From positions 1 to 32,648 of the forward strand of contig JAAVFK010000013.1 in assembly GCA_014800785.1 (NCBI GenBank): DNA of 32,648 nt. Direction: 5' to 3'. This document shows, one piece after another, positions 32,263-32,648 of this stretch; the first letter of the stretch is position 1; every line of letters begins with the position of its first letter. The notes under the pieces are model-generated. The model saw only the letters and a list, made by a program, of their open reading frames with translations, had not been told where the DNA came from and did not search any database. A program made the position numbers and the translations under genes. The DNA comes from Bacteroidales bacterium (lineage in GTDB: Bacteria; Bacteroidota; Bacteroidia; Bacteroidales; Muribaculaceae).

Positions 32263-32336
32263 ATCGCTTTAGCGCTTTGCTTGCAAATAAATCCGCGACT
32301 GCTGCATCTTCCAAGTAAACGATTGCGAGGTATTTC

Positions 32337-32367
32337 TTTGATAACTCGCGGATTATCCGTAACTTTG
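32337..32367 (+). promoter_or_regulatory. Bacteroidetes promoter, TTTG-N19-TAACTTTG
   Basis: TTTG at 32337-32340 and TAACTTTG at 32360-32367 fit both the -33 and -7 elements at the expected 19-base spacing. The box lies 20 bases before the ATG at 32388. Confidence 0.8.
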
Positions 32368-32387
32368 CAGAAAATTTATGCCAAATT

Positions 32388-32648
32388 ATGAAATCCAAAG
32401 TCAAATATAGCCAATATGTTACAATCTTAACAGCAATTATATACGGGGTGCTGTTTGTAGGGTGCATCGCAACTGTGAAAGAAGAACCTGAGTTTTTCTG
32501 TCTCTTGGGTATTTTCCTCATATTGTTTTTTTGCGCATTATTTTATGGCGTAGCCTATATTAAGGTAACTGGTGACTATATTATTATGGGTAGCCTTCTT
32601 AAAAGCAAGAAGATTCTAATGCGAAATGTGGAAAGTGTAGAACTTTTC
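32388..32648 (+). CDS. Membrane protein with two N-terminal helices, partial
   Basis: The frame runs off the end of the window and so is missing from the track. From ATG 32388 it reads 'MKSKVKYSQYVTILTAIIYG' and continues with one helix at about residues 10-27, a short 'VKEEPEFF' loop, a second helix ('LLGIFLILFFCALFYGVAYI') and then 'KVTGDYIIMGSLLKSKKILM' 'RNVESVELF'. Two helices followed by a strand-rich region of this kind resemble the bacterial PH-domain membrane proteins, which often have the pattern 'I.v..dgl.i......k.i....I..ve'. This is a resemblance only. The nearer ATG at 32378 is in another frame and stops after ten codons. The clear promoter upstream marks it as a separate, live gene. 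Confidence 0.7.
   Translation, partial: MKSKVKYSQYVTILTAIIYGVLFVGCIATVKEEPEFFCLLGIFLILFFCALFYGVAYIKVTGDYIIMGSLLKSKKILMRNVESVELF

Noticed and set aside
1-32648. CRISPR arrays, tRNA or rRNA genes, invertible capsule promoters
   Set aside because: I saw no regularly spaced identical repeats, no tRNA-like cloverleaf and no inverted repeats flanking a promoter upstream of the glycan genes within the window.

Overview
The window looks like chromosomal DNA of a gut Bacteroidales, possibly Muribaculaceae. The evidence is the Bacteroidetes-type promoters (TAnnTTTG boxes), the general lack of Shine-Dalgarno sites, the glycan genes, Rpn-type (PDDEXK_2) nuclease tails, a phage protease/capsid module of Bacteroidales type, and a large secreted protein with an 'FNLQGVRL' tail. 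The family assignment is inference; no 16S or tRNA gene was seen.

Positions 1-20065 are the 3' part of a capsule/exopolysaccharide locus, all on the + strand. After a broken MenD-like fragment comes a tight operon: polysaccharide pyruvyl transferase, GT2, second pyruvyl transferase, GT4, GT2, EpsG-type polymerase, GT2, GT4, another GT-B enzyme and a mannose-1-phosphate guanylyltransferase. Several neighbours overlap by 4-8 bases. A mosaic section follows (11675-20065). It holds a GT4 tail scrap, a dead GT4 next to an intact PglC-like phosphoglycosyl transferase, a PLP aminotransferase-fold protein, an ATP-grasp ligase, a dead CapK-like adenylate-forming gene, a scrap of BCCT transporter, an intact GT4 next to a dead phosphoglycosyl transferase, a dead ATP-grasp gene and an intact ATP-grasp gene. 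The two GT4/phosphoglycosyl-transferase pairs have decayed in opposite halves, leaving one working gene of each kind. The intact genes would build a mannose-containing repeat unit on undecaprenyl phosphate, polymerise it, and probably decorate it with pyruvate-type and amino-acid-type groups. No flippase is seen in the window.

Positions 20066-24720 hold a terminator, a 695-residue secreted protein, two remnants of Rpn-type nuclease genes, a 398-bp element with 37-bp terminal inverted repeats lying exactly between two truncated genes, an ArdA-like antirestriction remnant, and a small secreted protein on the - strand.

Positions 24738-32648 are a graveyard of mobile and defence genes: a phage ClpP-like protease gene with three in-frame stops, a cut-off phage capsid gene, a GIY-YIG gene with an amber codon, a frameshifted EVE-HNH endonuclease, a small acidic protein, and an exonuclease-III-like protein that lacks catalytic residues. 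Within this wreckage sits one clean two-gene operon (27459-29131) with its own promoter, leader hairpin and strong ribosome binding site. It encodes a PLD-like soluble protein and a six-helix membrane protein. This is the best candidate for an undescribed system, possibly in defence or membrane stress. The window ends in a partial two-helix membrane protein gene with a clear promoter.
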